Of a DNA stretch of 64,000 nt, positions 16,490-32,608 are shown one piece after another; position 1 is the stretch's first letter, and each line of letters opens with the position of its first letter. A program made the position numbers and the translations under genes. This DNA comes from CAVSMC01 sp963798655 (lineage in GTDB: Bacteria > Pseudomonadota > Gammaproteobacteria > Burkholderiales > Casimicrobiaceae), in contig CAWCUH010000007.1 in assembly GCA_963798655.1 (NCBI GenBank), forward strand, positions 62,001 through 126,000, written 5' to 3'. The notes under the pieces were generated by a model. The model did not search any database, was not told where the DNA came from, and saw nothing but the letters and a program-made list of their open reading frames with translations.

Positions 16490-18733
16490 TTGCATTTCCG
16501 GACACTCGCCTTGCGCACCGAGCCCGACTCCGCTTCGCTCGCCGCCGCAACGCCACGAACGCAACCGGCACGCGCCGGCGCACCACCGCTGGTCGAGCCG
16601 GGCCGCAACTGCTGGCGCATCGAGCGCGCGTCGCGCGTCGCCTTTCTCGTCGACGGCGACGCGTACTTCTCGGCCGTCCGCTCGGCGCTTGCGCAGGCGC
16701 GCCATTCGTTCTTCATCCTCGGCTGGGACATCGACAGCCGGATGCGGCTCGTCCCGGGCGGCGCGAACGACGGATTGCCCGAGCCGCTCGGCGATTTCCT
16801 CAACGCGATCGTTTCGTCGCGCCCCGACGTGCGCGGTTACGTGCTGTCGTGGGATTTCGCGATGCTCTATGCGCTCGAGCGCGAGTGGCTGCCGGTGTAC
16901 AAGCTCGATTGGCGCACTCACCGCAGGCTTGCGTTTCGCCTCGACGACCGGCATCCGACCGGCGCGTCGCATCACCAGAAGCTCGTCGTCGTCGACGACG
17001 ACGTCGCGTTCGTCAGCGGCTATGACCTTACGCGCGTCCGCTGGGACACGAGCGCGCATGCGCGGGACGAGCCGCGCCGGCGCACCGAGTCGGGACAGCC
17101 GTACCCGCCCTTCCACGACGTCGGCGCCGTCGTGTCGGGCGATTGCGCGCGCGCGCTGTCCGAGCTCGCGCGCGAGCGTTGGCGCCGCGCGACCGGACAT
17201 TCGCCGCGCGCGTCCATCGCGCGCACCGACGACGCCTCGCCGTGGCCGGCCCGCGTGGATCCGGTGCTCGACGATGTCGAGGTTGCGATCGCTCGCACCG
17301 AGCCGGCGTTCGACGGGCGCTGCGGGGTGCACGAGATCCGCGCGCTCGCGCTCGACGCCATCGCCGCGGCGCGCCGCTCGATCTTCTGCGAGAACCAGTA
17401 CTTCACCTCGAAGCGCATCGCCGAAGCGTTCGCACGGAGCGTATCGGCCGATCGCGGCCCCGAGATCGTCATCGTGTCGCCGTACATGCAGAGCGGATGG
17501 CTCGAGATCTCGACGATGGGCGTGTTGCGCGGGCGGATCCACCGGATGCTTCGCGAAGCGGACGCGCACCTCCGCTACGGCCTCTATTACCCGGTGCTGC
17601 CGTGGCTCGACGGGCGCAACGGCTGTTTGAACGTCCACAGCAAGGTCCTGATCGCCGACGACGAGTTGCTGACCGTCGGCTCGGCGAACCTGTCCGATCG
17701 CTCGCTCGGCCTCGATACCGAGTGCAATCTCGCGATCGAGGCGCGCGGCGACCCTCTCGTCCAGCAGGCGATCGCCGGCTTGCGCAACCGGCTGCTCGCC
17801 GAGCACCTCGGCTGCGCGCCGTCCGACGTCGCGGCGGCTGTCGCTGCGGAGCGCGGCTTTCACCGCGCGATCGCCGCGCTCGGGCGCGGCGCGCGCAGGC
17901 TCGCGCCGATGGACACGACGATCGACGCGAGTCTCGACGCGCTGGTGCCCGACCACAGCGTGCTCGACCCGGAGCAGCCGATCGATGCCGACGAGATCGT
18001 CGGCGAGCTGGTCGCGCGTGAGGACGCGCGCAGCGGCGCACGCGCCCGGGTGATCGGTCTCGGTCTCGTCGTCGGACTGCTCGCGCTGCTCGCGCTCGCG
18101 TGGCGCTTCACGCCGCTGCACGAATGGCTGTCGCTCGAGCGGGTCATCCGCGCAGGCGCGGCGCTCGCGAACCACGCGTACGCGCCGCTGATCGTGCCCG
18201 TGGCGTACGTCGTCGGCGGCCTCGTCGTTTTCCCCCTGACGCTGCTGATTGCCGCTACGGCTATCGTCTTCGGGCCCGCGCTCGGCATGCTCTACGCGCT
18301 CGTCGGCGCGCTGCTGTCGGCGTCGCTGGTTTACGCAATCGGCCGCAGGCTGGGCCGCGAGACGGTGCGCAAGCTCGCCGGACACCGGCTGAACGAGCTG
18401 TCGCAGCGCCTCGCCCGACGCGGTCTCCTCGCGGTGGTGTTCGTGCGACTGCTGCCGCTCGCGCCGTTCTCGATCGTCAACATCGTCGCCGGCGCGGCGC
18501 ACATCGGGTGGCGCGACTTCCTGCTCGGCACGCTGATCGGCCTCTTGCCCGGCACCCTTCTCGTGGCGCTGTTCGTCGACCGGGCCGCGGCCGCGATCCG
18601 GCATCCGGGCCCGGCGACGTTCGCGCTGCTCACCGCAGTCGCCGGTGCGATCGTCGCCGCCGCCTATCTGGTGAATCGCAAGCTCGGCGCCCGCTCGAAG
18701 CGCCCGACGCCTCCGCCGCCCGATGGCCATTGA
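16490..18733 (+). CDS. Phospholipase D family / VTT (SNARE-associated) domain fusion membrane protein
   Basis: 747 residues from a TTG start; the true start is uncertain because no clear ribosome site is visible. Two PLD catalytic HKD motifs are present: HHQKLVVVDDD (about 161-171) and HSKVLIADDELLTVGSANLS (about 383-402). The rest is a membrane half with roughly six hydrophobic segments from residue 521. It contains the VTT/DedA-type core FPLTLLIAATAIVFGPALGM and FVRLLPLAPFSIVNIVAGAA. The architecture suggests a cardiolipin-synthase-like phosphatidyl transferase or phospholipase tethered to a lipid-scramblase-like domain. Substrate is unknown. The stop lies within the next gene (11-bp overlap). 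Confidence 0.85.
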   Translation: MHFRTLALRTEPDSASLAAATPRTQPARAGAPPLVEPGRNCWRIERASRVAFLVDGDAYFSAVRSALAQARHSFFILGWDIDSRMRLVPGGANDGLPEPLGDFLNAIVSSRPDVRGYVLSWDFAMLYALEREWLPVYKLDWRTHRRLAFRLDDRHPTGASHHQKLVVVDDDVAFVSGYDLTRVRWDTSAHARDEPRRRTESGQPYPPFHDVGAVVSGDCARALSELARERWRRATGHSPRASIARTDDASPWPARVDPVLDDVEVAIARTEPAFDGRCGVHEIRALALDAIAAARRSIFCENQYFTSKRIAEAFARSVSADRGPEIVIVSPYMQSGWLEISTMGVLRGRIHRMLREADAHLRYGLYYPVLPWLDGRNGCLNVHSKVLIADDELLTVGSANLSDRSLGLDTECNLAIEARGDPLVQQAIAGLRNRLLAEHLGCAPSDVAAAVAAERGFHRAIAALGRGARRLAPMDTTIDASLDALVPDHSVLDPEQPIDADEIVGELVAREDARSGARARVIGLGLVVGLLALLALAWRFTPLHEWLSLERVIRAGAALANHAYAPLIVPVAYVVGGLVVFPLTLLIAATAIVFGPALGMLYALVGALLSASLVYAIGRRLGRETVRKLAGHRLNELSQRLARRGLLAVVFVRLLPLAPFSIVNIVAGAAHIGWRDFLLGTLIGLLPGTLLVALFVDRAAAAIRHPGPATFALLTAVAGAIVAAAYLVNRKLGARSKRPTPPPPDGH

Positions 18734-19436
18734 CACGATCGGTTCGCCCGCGACGGTCACGGTGGCGACATGGAACATCCACGCCGGCATCGGCGTCGAC
18801 GGCCGCTACGCACCGTCGCGGATCATCGACGTGCTGAAGGAGGTCGATGCCGACGTCGTCGCGCTGCAGGAGGTCGCCTCGGCGCAGGAGCACGAGGATT
18901 TCCTGACCGTGCTCGCGGGCGCGACCGGCTACCACGTCGTCAGCGGCGCGCTGCGCCAGAAGCGCGGCTCGGATTTCGGCAACGCGCTGCTGTCGCGCTT
19001 CCCGGTCACCAGCGTCTCGCATCTCGACCTCGCGATCGCCGGCTACGAGCCGCGCGGCGCGATCGACGCGTGCATCGACGTCGGGCGGCCGGCACCGCTG
19101 CGCGTGATCGGCACGCACTTGGGGCTTCGGCCCGGCGAGAGGCGCGAGCAGGTGAAGCGCCTGCTCGCCGCCGTGGAGCGCGACGTTCCGCATCCGACGC
19201 TGCTGATGGGCGACGTCAACGAGTGGTACCTGTGGGGACGACCGCTCAAGTGGCTGCACGCCCATTTCGTCGCGACGAGCTGCCCGCCGACGTTTCCGTC
19301 GCGACGCCCGGTGTTCTCGCTCGATCGCATCTGGGTGATGCCTGCCAATTGTCTCGCCCGGGTCGCGCGCCATGCGAGCCCGCTCGCGCGGCTCGCGTCG
19401 GATCACCTCCCGCTGACAGCCGAGCTGGTGATCTGA
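18723..19436 (+). CDS. Endonuclease/exonuclease/phosphatase (EEP) family hydrolase
   Basis: 237 residues. The EEP fold metal-site motifs are all present in order: ATWNIH (N18), ALQEV (E50), GTHLG (H132), MGDVNEW (D164, N166), SLDRIW (D201) and SDHLPL (D227, H228). Members cleave phosphodiester or phosphate-ester bonds in DNA, RNA, lipids or inositols, so the substrate is open. The 11-bp overlap with the PLD/VTT gene points to translational coupling and suggests a linked role in phospholipid metabolism. No signal peptide, so cytoplasmic. Confidence 0.88.
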   Translation: MAIDTIGSPATVTVATWNIHAGIGVDGRYAPSRIIDVLKEVDADVVALQEVASAQEHEDFLTVLAGATGYHVVSGALRQKRGSDFGNALLSRFPVTSVSHLDLAIAGYEPRGAIDACIDVGRPAPLRVIGTHLGLRPGERREQVKRLLAAVERDVPHPTLLMGDVNEWYLWGRPLKWLHAHFVATSCPPTFPSRRPVFSLDRIWVMPANCLARVARHASPLARLASDHLPLTAELVI

Positions 19437-19450
19437 AAGCGTTCGGCACC

Positions 19451-19482
19451 GCGGGCGAGCCACGGCGCCGTGGCTCGCCCGC
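19451..19482. repeat. 32-bp perfect palindrome after the EEP gene
   Basis: 16-bp arms beginning GCGGGCGAGCCACGGC meet with no loop, 14 bp after the EEP stop. A weak T-less tail follows, so it is not a classical intrinsic terminator. It could still act as a transcript-end or stability hairpin between the PLD/EEP pair and the lytic transglycosylase gene. Confidence 0.7.
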
Positions 19483-19510
19483 AGCGTGATTCGCTAAAAA
19501 ACAGCAAGTT

Positions 19511-19520
19511 ATGCTAGAAT
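19511..19520 (+). promoter_or_regulatory. Possible extended -10 promoter for the lytic transglycosylase gene
   Basis: The string TATGCTAGAAT offers an extended -10 (TG, one base, TAGAAT at 19515-19520) about 100 bp before the GTG start. No convincing -35 lies 17 bp upstream, which is compatible with extended -10 promoters. Based on sequence only. Confidence 0.45.
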
Positions 19521-19621
19521 AGCGGTCCCGTTCACGCCGCCCACTTACGACGGCGGTTCGCCGCGCTGCCTAGCTTTGGGTCCACCGGCACGCGCCCACC
19601 GCCCGCCAGAAAGGAGACTCC

Positions 19622-20299
19622 GTGACGACGGTAATCCGCACGCGCTTCATTGTCGGGAGGCGCCGCATTTCGCCCCGCCAGGCCTTCTGGCGCGCCACGA
19701 CGCTCGCGATGCCGCTGGTTGCGGCGCTCGCCGTGGCCCCCGCCGTACCCGTCGGCACGATGGCCGAATCGGACGGCGTGCCGGGCGCCTTGCCGTTGCG
19801 AGCTCCGGTGGCTGCGCAGCGGGCAGCCCGAGCGGCCGTCCCCCCGCGCGTCGATTTCGTGACCGTCGCGGATATCCTCGCCAAGCGCTACCGGGTGTCG
19901 AGCCGAGCGACTGTCGAGCTGGTCCGCACCGCGTACCGCGAGGCGAACCGCAACGGCGTCGATCCGCTGCTGGTCCTCGCCGTCATGGCGATCGAATCGA
20001 GCTTCAATCCGATTGCCGAAAGCGACGGTGGGGCGGTGGGGCTGATGCAGATCGTGCCGCGGTTCCATGAGGACAAGCTCGCGAGCCGCGAGGGATCGGC
20101 GCTCGATCCAAGCGTCAACATCCAGGTCGGCACGCAGGTGCTGCGCGAGTACATCCGCCGCGCGGGCACCGAGGCAGCCGGCCTTCAGCTCTACAACGGA
20201 TCGGCCGACGACCCCGCCAGCGCTTACGCAAACAAGGTGCTGAGTGAACGCGAGCGGCTGCGCCAGGCGCTGAAGCGCGCCGAAGCGAACCGCGCTTAG
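19622..20299 (+). CDS. Lytic transglycosylase, SLT domain
   Basis: 225 residues from a GTG start with AAGGAG 6 bp upstream. A positively charged N-terminus and hydrophobic stretch (about 22-45, TLAMPLVAALAVAPAVPV) suggest export to the periplasm or a membrane anchor. The SLT domain (about 95-210) has the catalytic glutamate in VMAIESSFNP (E125), then GAVGLMQIVP, LQLYNGS and AYANKVLSER, the usual motif order. It cleaves the glycan strand of peptidoglycan to a 1,6-anhydro product. It stands alone between two palindromes and converges on rpoC. Confidence 0.93.
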   Translation: MTTVIRTRFIVGRRRISPRQAFWRATTLAMPLVAALAVAPAVPVGTMAESDGVPGALPLRAPVAAQRAARAAVPPRVDFVTVADILAKRYRVSSRATVELVRTAYREANRNGVDPLLVLAVMAIESSFNPIAESDGGAVGLMQIVPRFHEDKLASREGSALDPSVNIQVGTQVLREYIRRAGTEAAGLQLYNGSADDPASAYANKVLSERERLRQALKRAEANRA

Positions 20300-20308
20300 C
20301 GCAAGACA

Positions 20309-20354
20309 AGGAGGGTCAGAGTGCACGCGCGGCGGCGTGCACTCTGACCCTCCT
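20309..20354. repeat. REP-like long hairpin between slt and rpoC
   Basis: Perfect 20-bp arms (20309-20328 and 20335-20354; the arm begins AGGAGGGTCAGAGTGCACGC) around a 6-nt loop. It fills the gap between two convergent genes and reaches to within 4 bp of the rpoC stop. The GGGTCAGAGT core resembles the palindromic repeats associated with REP/RAYT elements in proteobacteria; that link is recollection. It could end transcription from both sides, though the T-runs are poor. Confidence 0.75.
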
Positions 20355-20357
20355 CTT

Positions 20358-24605
<4,248 letters not shown>

Positions 24606-24669
24606 GCGTACTCCCGAGTGTTTTCCGATGTTGCGATGGCGCGCGTGGATTCAAACGGCGACACGAGCA

Positions 24670-28767
<4,098 letters not shown>

Positions 28768-29064
28768 TAACCTTCTCCGAATCACGCGAGTCCGGCCGCC
28801 GACATGCCGGAAGTCTCGAAGGCGCACGGGATGCGCCGGGCCGCTCATCGACTGGTCGTCGGGCGCATTGCACGCCCTGGCTTGGCGGTTGGCCGCTACC
28901 AACCTCTGGCGGACGACGGCGCCGCTACTGCCGGCTCCGTCCGACCATGCCTGCCTTCTGCAGTCGCATCAGAAGACGAATCGAAGCGGTCTTTGCGGAA
29001 CCGCTTCGATTCGGCCTCTGCACGCGGGCTTGGTTCCGCCCGCTGCGAGACCGAATTCGACGCT
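28768..29064 (-). promoter_or_regulatory. rplL-rpoB spacer with attenuator-like hairpin
   Basis: 297 bp without a gene. A strong hairpin with perfect 14-bp arms CGAATCGAAGCGGT/ACCGCTTCGATTCG and a 9-nt loop lies at 28977-29013. A smaller stem GCGGGC/GCCCGC lies nearer rplL at 29024-29043. In E. coli the same spacer holds the attenuator and RNase III site that lower rpoBC relative to rplJL; the position here is the same. No T-run follows on the transcribed strand, so processing or partial termination is inferred by analogy. Confidence 0.6.
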
Positions 29065-29448
29065 TTACTTCACCTCGACCTTGGCGCCGGCTTCTTCGAG
29101 CTTCTTCTTGGCGGCTTCGGCGTCGGCCTTCGACACGCCTTCCTTCACCGGCTTCGGCGCGCCGTCGACGAGATCCTTCGCTTCCTTCAGGCCGAGGCTC
29201 GTGAGCTCGCGCACGGCCTTGATCACGTTGACCTTGTTGTCGCCGATCGCGGACAGCACGACGGTGAACTCGGTCTGCTCTTCGGCGGGAGCGGCGGCGG
29301 CTGCACCACCGCCGGCCGGGCCGGCTACGGCGACCGCGGCGGCGGCGGACACGCCGAACTTGTCTTCCATCGCCTTGATGAGGTCCGAGAGCTCGAGGAC
29401 CGTCATTCCGGCGATCTTGTCTAGGATTTCGGTTTGGACTGCGGACAT
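29065..29448 (-). CDS. rplL: 50S ribosomal protein L7/L12
   Basis: 127 residues. L7/L12 forms the flexible stalk that recruits translation GTPases. It shows the N-terminal dimerisation part (ILDKIAGMTVLELSDLIKAM), an Ala/Gly-rich hinge (AVAGPAGGGAAAAAPAEEQ) and the factor-binding C-terminal domain (NVIKAVRELTSLGLKEAKDL). It is 36 bp downstream of rplJ. Confidence 0.99.
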   Translation of the reverse strand: MSAVQTEILDKIAGMTVLELSDLIKAMEDKFGVSAAAAVAVAGPAGGGAAAAAPAEEQTEFTVVLSAIGDNKVNVIKAVRELTSLGLKEAKDLVDGAPKPVKEGVSKADAEAAKKKLEEAGAKVEVK

Positions 29449-29484
29449 GATGTCGTTCTCCTGAATTTCAAGTGGGTGATGAGG

Positions 29485-30009
29485 TCAAGCGGCCGACTTC
29501 GCGTCGCGAACGGCGGCGAGGGTACGCACGAACTTCGAGGGCACCTCGTTCAGCGTGCGAACGAACTTCGCGATCGGCGCCTGCAGCGTGCCAGCGAGCC
29601 TTGCGAGCAGCTCGTCACGCGAAGGCAGCGACGCGAGCGCGGAGATGTCCTTTGCGGACATCACCTGCCCGGGCATCGCACCGCCCGCAATGACGAACCT
29701 GTCGTTGCCCTTCGCGAAATCGTTCAGCACCTTCGCAACGGCGACCGGGTCGGGCCCGATGCCGTACGCGAGCGGGCCGACCATCTTCTCGGCGAGCGGC
29801 GCGAACGGCGTCTCGGCGACCGCGCGGCGCACGAGCGTGTTCTTCACGACGCGGAAATACACGCCGGAAGCCCGTGCCTTCGCCCGGAGCTGCGTCATCG
29901 CGGCCACGGGCATGCCGCGGTTCTCGACCATCACGATGGCCTGAGCACCCGCGACCTGCTTCGCGATCTGCGTGACGACCGCCTGCTTCTGTTCCAGGTT
30001 AAGACCCAA
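29485..30009 (-). CDS. rplJ: 50S ribosomal protein L10
   Basis: 174 residues. L10 anchors the L7/L12 dimers. The start MGLNLEQKQAVVTQIAKQVA uses a TTG codon, preceded by AGGAGG at good distance. No alternative start fits the family, so the rare codon is probably real and may lower initiation. Conserved VENRGMPVAAMTQLRAKARA and VVKNTLVRRAV are present. In E. coli L10 with L12 represses this operon through the leader upstream. Confidence 0.97.
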   Translation of the reverse strand: MGLNLEQKQAVVTQIAKQVAGAQAIVMVENRGMPVAAMTQLRAKARASGVYFRVVKNTLVRRAVAETPFAPLAEKMVGPLAYGIGPDPVAVAKVLNDFAKGNDRFVIAGGAMPGQVMSAKDISALASLPSRDELLARLAGTLQAPIAKFVRTLNEVPSKFVRTLAAVRDAKSAA

Positions 30010-30376
30010 GGTCTACCTCCTTCTTCGAGGAAGTCACGATCAGCTTCGCAATTGCCGCGGTGGCTGCGTTGCTGCTCGCTCGCGATCCTCACGTACCATC
30101 AAGTACGTTGCGGTCGCTCGCTCCGCGGCGCCTTGCCACCCCGTCAACTGCTCGCTGCTCCTGCCTTCCTCACGTTGCGGTGACCTTTCGTCCAGGAGAA
30201 CCCATCATTCCCGTACGAGGGTGCACCATCTGCGCAGGACGCCGAATGATCCCGGCGATTAAGCATTCGCTCCTGCGGTCTTTGACGGCGCGGGGAAAAC
30301 GTCCGGTCGAGATGCGGTGTGCGATGAAGGCATGCACGCCGCGCTTTTTCTCCCGGACCCCTTCTCCGCCCCCGTC
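30010..30376 (-). promoter_or_regulatory. rplJ leader region (rplA-rplJ spacer)
   Basis: 367 bp without a gene, the place where E. coli has the L10 promoter and the L10-binding autoregulatory leader. On the transcribed strand it contains the hairpin ACGTAC-TTGATG-GTACGT (30091-30108). This is embedded in a longer stretch with repeated GCGAGCGA-like words that resembles a widespread proteobacterial intergenic repeat (recollection). I could not trace the conserved L10 kink-turn by eye. No ORF in it looks real. Confidence 0.5.
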
Positions 30377-31102
30377 CTACTGCGCTGTTTGCTGCTGGCT
30401 GAGCGATGCGGTATCCACCCGCACGCCGGCGCCCATCGTGCTCGAAACGCTCACCTTCTTCAGGTAGATGCCTTTCGTTCCCTGCGGCCTTGCCTTGTTC
30501 AGCGCCTCGATCAGCGCGAGCAGGTTCGACTTCAGCTTCTCCGGCTCGAACGACGCGCGCCCGATCGTGCACTGAACGATGCCGCCCTTGTCGGTGCGGT
30601 ACTGCACCTGGCCGGCCTTGGCGTTCTTCACCGCGGTGACGACATCCGGCGTGACGGTGCCGACCTTCGGATTCGGCATCAATCCCCGCGGGCCGAGAAT
30701 CTGGCCAAGCTGGCCGACGACCTTCATCGCGTCGGGAGAGGCGATGACGATGTCGAAATCCATGAACCCTTCCTTCACCTTGGCGGCGAGATCGTCGAAG
30801 CCGACGATGTCGGCGCCGGCGTCCTTCGCGGCTTTCGCCTTGTCGCCTTGCGTGAACACGGCGACGCGCACTTTCTTTCCAGTGCCGGCCGGCAGCACGA
30901 CGGAGCCGCGGACGGTCTGATCCGACTTCTTCGCGTCCACGCCGAGGTTCACTGCGACGTCGACCGACTCGTCGAACTTGGCGACGGCCGTCTGCTTGAC
31001 GAGCGCGAGCGCCTCGTCGACCGAATACGCCTTGGCGTGATCGACCTTGGCGCGCACCGTCTTCATCCGCTTCGAGAGCTTCGGCAGCTTTTCGGTCGCC
31101 AT
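30377..31102 (-). CDS. rplA: 50S ribosomal protein L1
   Basis: 241 residues. L1 forms the mobile stalk at the E site and, in E. coli, represses rplKA. It starts MATEKLPKLSKRMKTVRAKV. The signature LGQILGPRGLMPNPKVGTVT and the RNA-binding ends (ALALVKQTAVAKFDESVDVA; KGIYLKKVSVSSTMGAGVRV) are intact. It begins 1 bp after rplK ends. Confidence 0.99.
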   Translation of the reverse strand: MATEKLPKLSKRMKTVRAKVDHAKAYSVDEALALVKQTAVAKFDESVDVAVNLGVDAKKSDQTVRGSVVLPAGTGKKVRVAVFTQGDKAKAAKDAGADIVGFDDLAAKVKEGFMDFDIVIASPDAMKVVGQLGQILGPRGLMPNPKVGTVTPDVVTAVKNAKAGQVQYRTDKGGIVQCTIGRASFEPEKLKSNLLALIEALNKARPQGTKGIYLKKVSVSSTMGAGVRVDTASLSQQQTAQ

Positions 31103-31103
31103 G

Positions 31104-31538
31104 TCACTTCACTCCTTCGACGGTGATGCCCATGCTGCGCGCGCTGCCGGCGATCGTGCGCACGGCGGCGTCGAGGTCGGCCGCGGTGAGATCCGGCTGT
31201 TTGGTCTTCGCGATCTCCTCGGCCTGCGCGCGGGTGAGCTTGCCCACCTTGTCGGTGTGCGGCTTGCTGCTGCCCTTGTCGACCTTCGCCGCCTTCTTGA
31301 TCAGCACCGTCGCCGGCGGCGTCTTCATCACGAACGTGAAGCTCTTGTCCGCGTAGGCGGTAATCACGACCGGGATCGGCAGGCCCGGCTCCATCTTCTG
31401 CGTCTGCGCGTTGAACGCCTTGCAGAATTCCATGATGTTCAAGCCGCGCTGGCCGAGCGCGGGGCCGATCGGCGGGCTGGGATTCGCCTTGCCCGCCGGC
31501 ACTTGCAGCTTGATGAAACCGATGACTTTCTTTGCCAT
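31104..31538 (-). CDS. rplK: 50S ribosomal protein L11
   Basis: 144 residues. L11 and its 23S rRNA site form the GTPase-associated centre and trigger RelA on stalled ribosomes. It begins MAKKVIGFIKLQVPAGKANP and has PSPPIGPALGQRGLNIMEFC next, the family signature. The C-terminal RNA-binding half ends AGSARSMGITVEGVK. The spacer to nusG upstream holds two-hairpin element copy C. Confidence 0.99.
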   Translation of the reverse strand: MAKKVIGFIKLQVPAGKANPSPPIGPALGQRGLNIMEFCKAFNAQTQKMEPGLPIPVVITAYADKSFTFVMKTPPATVLIKKAAKVDKGSSKPHTDKVGKLTRAQAEEIAKTKQPDLTAADLDAAVRTIAGSARSMGITVEGVK

Positions 31539-31601
31539 GACGTTCTCCTGTGGGTGCTAGCGGGCGCCCGTCGCGCCCTCCCCGTTCGTTGCCCTTGCTC
31601 C

Positions 31602-31696
31602 GCGAAAAGCGAAGGGCCGCCCCGAGCTTTTCGCGCAAACTTCGTTCGGGCCAAAGTATCGTGGGAGGCGCAAGGCGCCGACCGAAACTTTGGCCC
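31602..31696 (-). repeat. Two-hairpin intergenic element, copy C (nusG to rplK)
   Basis: It lies 6 bp after the nusG stop. Hairpin 1 spans 31648-31696 with arms GGGCCAAAGT/ACTTTGGCCC; its loop is enlarged and holds a nested stem GGCGC-AAG-GCGCC (31667-31679). Hairpin 2 at 31602-31634 has the same GCGAAAAGC/GCTTTTCGC arms as copies B and D and almost the same loop. The shared TTCGTTGC tail follows near 31585. Outer arm bases differ from the other copies on both sides together. Confidence 0.8.
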
Positions 31697-31702
31697 GCCC
31701 CG

Positions 31703-32236
31703 TTACGCTTTCTCCACCTGCGAAAAATCGAGCTCCACCGGCGTCGAGCGACCGAAGATCGTCACCGATACGCGCAGCTTGCTCTTTTCGTAGTTCACGT
31801 CCTCGACGTTGCCGTGGAAGTCGGTGAACGGGCCTTCCTTCACGCGGACCGCCTCGCCCAGTTCGAAAAGCACCTTCGGGCGCGGCTTCTCGACGCCCTC
31901 CTGCACCTGCTGCAGGATCGCGTCGACTTCCTTCTGCGAGATCGGCGTCGGCTTGTTCGCCGTGCCGCCGACGAAACCGGTGACCTTCGGCGTGCTCTTC
32001 ACCAGATGCCACGTGTCGTCGGTCATCTCCATCTCGACCAGCACGTAGCCGGGGAAGAACTTGCGCTCGGAGATCGCCTTCTGCCCACCCTTCATCTCGA
32101 CCACCTCCTCGACGGGAACGAGGATCTGGCCGAACTGATCGGCGAAGTCCGACCGCTTGATGCGCTCGGCGAGCGCGCGCGAGACGCTCTTCTCGAAACC
32201 GGAATACGCGTGCACGACGTACCAGCGCTTGCTCAT
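31703..32236 (-). CDS. nusG: Transcription termination/antitermination factor NusG
   Basis: 177 residues. NusG binds RNA polymerase and links it to Rho or to S10 on the leading ribosome. The start MSKRWYVVHAYSGFEKSVSR was chosen inside a longer open frame. The NGN domain has FFPGYVLVEMEMTDDTWHLV, and the C-terminal KOW reads ELGEAVRVKEGPFTDFHGNV. The ATG overlaps the secE stop by 4 bp (ATGA). Confidence 0.99.
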   Translation of the reverse strand: MSKRWYVVHAYSGFEKSVSRALAERIKRSDFADQFGQILVPVEEVVEMKGGQKAISERKFFPGYVLVEMEMTDDTWHLVKSTPKVTGFVGGTANKPTPISQKEVDAILQQVQEGVEKPRPKVLFELGEAVRVKEGPFTDFHGNVEDVNYEKSKLRVSVTIFGRSTPVELDFSQVEKA

Positions 32237-32586
32237 CCTTCGGTCCGTCCGGTTACGAGGTGCACGACCCACGCGAGCGTCTGGTCGATCGCGAACAGGA
32301 ACAGCGCCATCACGACGACGAAGCCGAAGACGATCGCGGTCGTCTGCACCGTCTCCTTGCGCGTCGGCCACGACACGCGGCCGGCTTCCTGCCACGCCTC
32401 CTGCGCAAAGGCGAAGAATTCCTTGCCCGGCTGCGACGTGTACGCAACGATGCCGGCGATGACGAGCCCGCCGAGCACCATCAGCACGCGAAGCACCAGC
32501 GCCGCGTTGCCGAAGTAGTAATAACCCCAGACGCCGGCGATGATGCACGCCACCGCGAGCCCGATCTTGATCCTGTCCAGCATCAT
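32233..32586 (-). CDS. secE: Protein translocase subunit SecE
   Basis: 117 residues with three membrane segments (about 6-26, 28-50, 84-112), the E. coli-like long form of SecE. The conserved cytoplasmic amphipathic part FAQEAWQEAGRVSWPTRKET precedes the last segment. It clamps SecY in the translocon. It begins 22 bp after the end of trnW and overlaps nusG, so the transcript probably continues from the tRNA/tuf unit. Confidence 0.97.
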   Translation of the reverse strand: MMLDRIKIGLAVACIIAGVWGYYYFGNAALVLRVLMVLGGLVIAGIVAYTSQPGKEFFAFAQEAWQEAGRVSWPTRKETVQTTAIVFGFVVVMALFLFAIDQTLAWVVHLVTGRTEG

Positions 32587-32608
32587 GCTTGATTGACCGC
32601 CCGCATCG

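Noticed and set aside
16280..18790. Minus-strand frame of 836 codons opposite the PLD/VTT gene
   Set aside because: The plus-strand frame carries two HKD motifs and membrane segments; the minus frame has neither.
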